Below are positions 5,448-5,466 of a stretch of 5,466 nt of DNA, in pieces. The notes beneath the pieces are model-generated. The model saw nothing but the letters and a program-made list of their open reading frames with translations, searched no databases and was not told the DNA's origin. Position 1 is the stretch's first letter. Each line of letters begins with the position of its first letter. Position numbers and translations under genes: made by a program. This stretch comes from an uncultured Anaerosporobacter sp. (GTDB lineage Bacteria > Bacillota > Clostridia > Lachnospirales > Lachnospiraceae), in NCBI GenBank assembly GCA_945787925.1, contig CALZJY010000160.1:1-5466 (forward strand), written 5' to 3'.

Positions 5448-5466
5448 ATTCTATACTATTACGTTA
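5448..5466 (-). promoter_or_regulatory. Candidate MerR-type promoter and operator, cut by the window edge
   Basis: On the minus strand TAGAAT (5453-5448, 5 of 6) is a plausible -10, with transcription starting near 5441 and a leader of about 33 bases. Upstream, 5456-5466 reads CTATTACGTTA on the plus strand. This is most of an imperfect dyad CTATT-ACGT-AATAG centred at about 5462-5463. A dyad there would sit mid-spacer if the spacer is about 19 bases, the MerR-family arrangement. The -35 would fall near 5473-5478, outside the window. Confidence 0.35.

Noticed and set aside
5436..5462. TTGACT (5436-5441) with TATTAC (5457-5462) as a rightward promoter for a gene divergent from the MerR-type regulator
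   Set aside because: The spacer is only 15 bases and the -10 matches 4 of 6. No coding sequence to the right is visible to support it.

Overview
The window is AT-rich, compactly coded DNA of a low-GC Gram-positive bacterium. The A-rich Shine-Dalgarno sites, the OmpR/HAMP-kinase pair and the TipA-type MerR regulator suggest Clostridia, possibly Lachnospiraceae. That placement rests on sequence style and protein families; no rRNA or other phylogenetic marker is present. I see no tRNA, rRNA, CRISPR array, insertion sequence or phage gene, and no gene-free stretch longer than about 110 bases apart from the window ends.

Layout from left to right. Bases 1-75 may be the last codons of an upstream gene. 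A large membrane-anchored protein of unknown function follows on the plus strand (99-1709, best start a GTG at 99). It converges on a minus-strand gene for a small secreted protein with two tandem Ig-like repeats (1782-2468), and the two share a long bidirectional terminator at 1731-1774. A 108-bp divergent control region (2469-2576) separates the secreted-protein gene from a two-component operon on the plus strand: an OmpR-family response regulator (2577-3254) and, overlapping it by 4 bp, its HAMP-containing histidine kinase (3251-4618). The kinase gene converges on a minus-strand MerR/TipA-type regulator (4674-5408). A second bidirectional terminator lies between them (4611-4653) and includes the kinase stop codon.

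How the parts may work together. The kinase senses something outside the membrane through a strongly acidic domain of about 110 residues and phosphorylates the regulator at Asp51. The divergent gap holds back-to-back candidate promoters and a direct repeat (ATTAAAA twice, 11-bp period) placed over the weak -35 region of the secreted-protein promoter. This suggests, but does not prove, that the regulator controls the secreted protein and its own operon. The TipA-type regulator looks independent of that circuit. Inside its gene is a strong Shine-Dalgarno site followed by an in-frame ATG at the domain boundary, so the gene may make both a full-length regulator and a free ligand-binding domain, as Streptomyces tipA does.

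I found no clear new defence or mobile system. The best leads are the dual-start TipA-like gene, the possible regulator/secreted-protein circuit, and the uncharacterised membrane protein.
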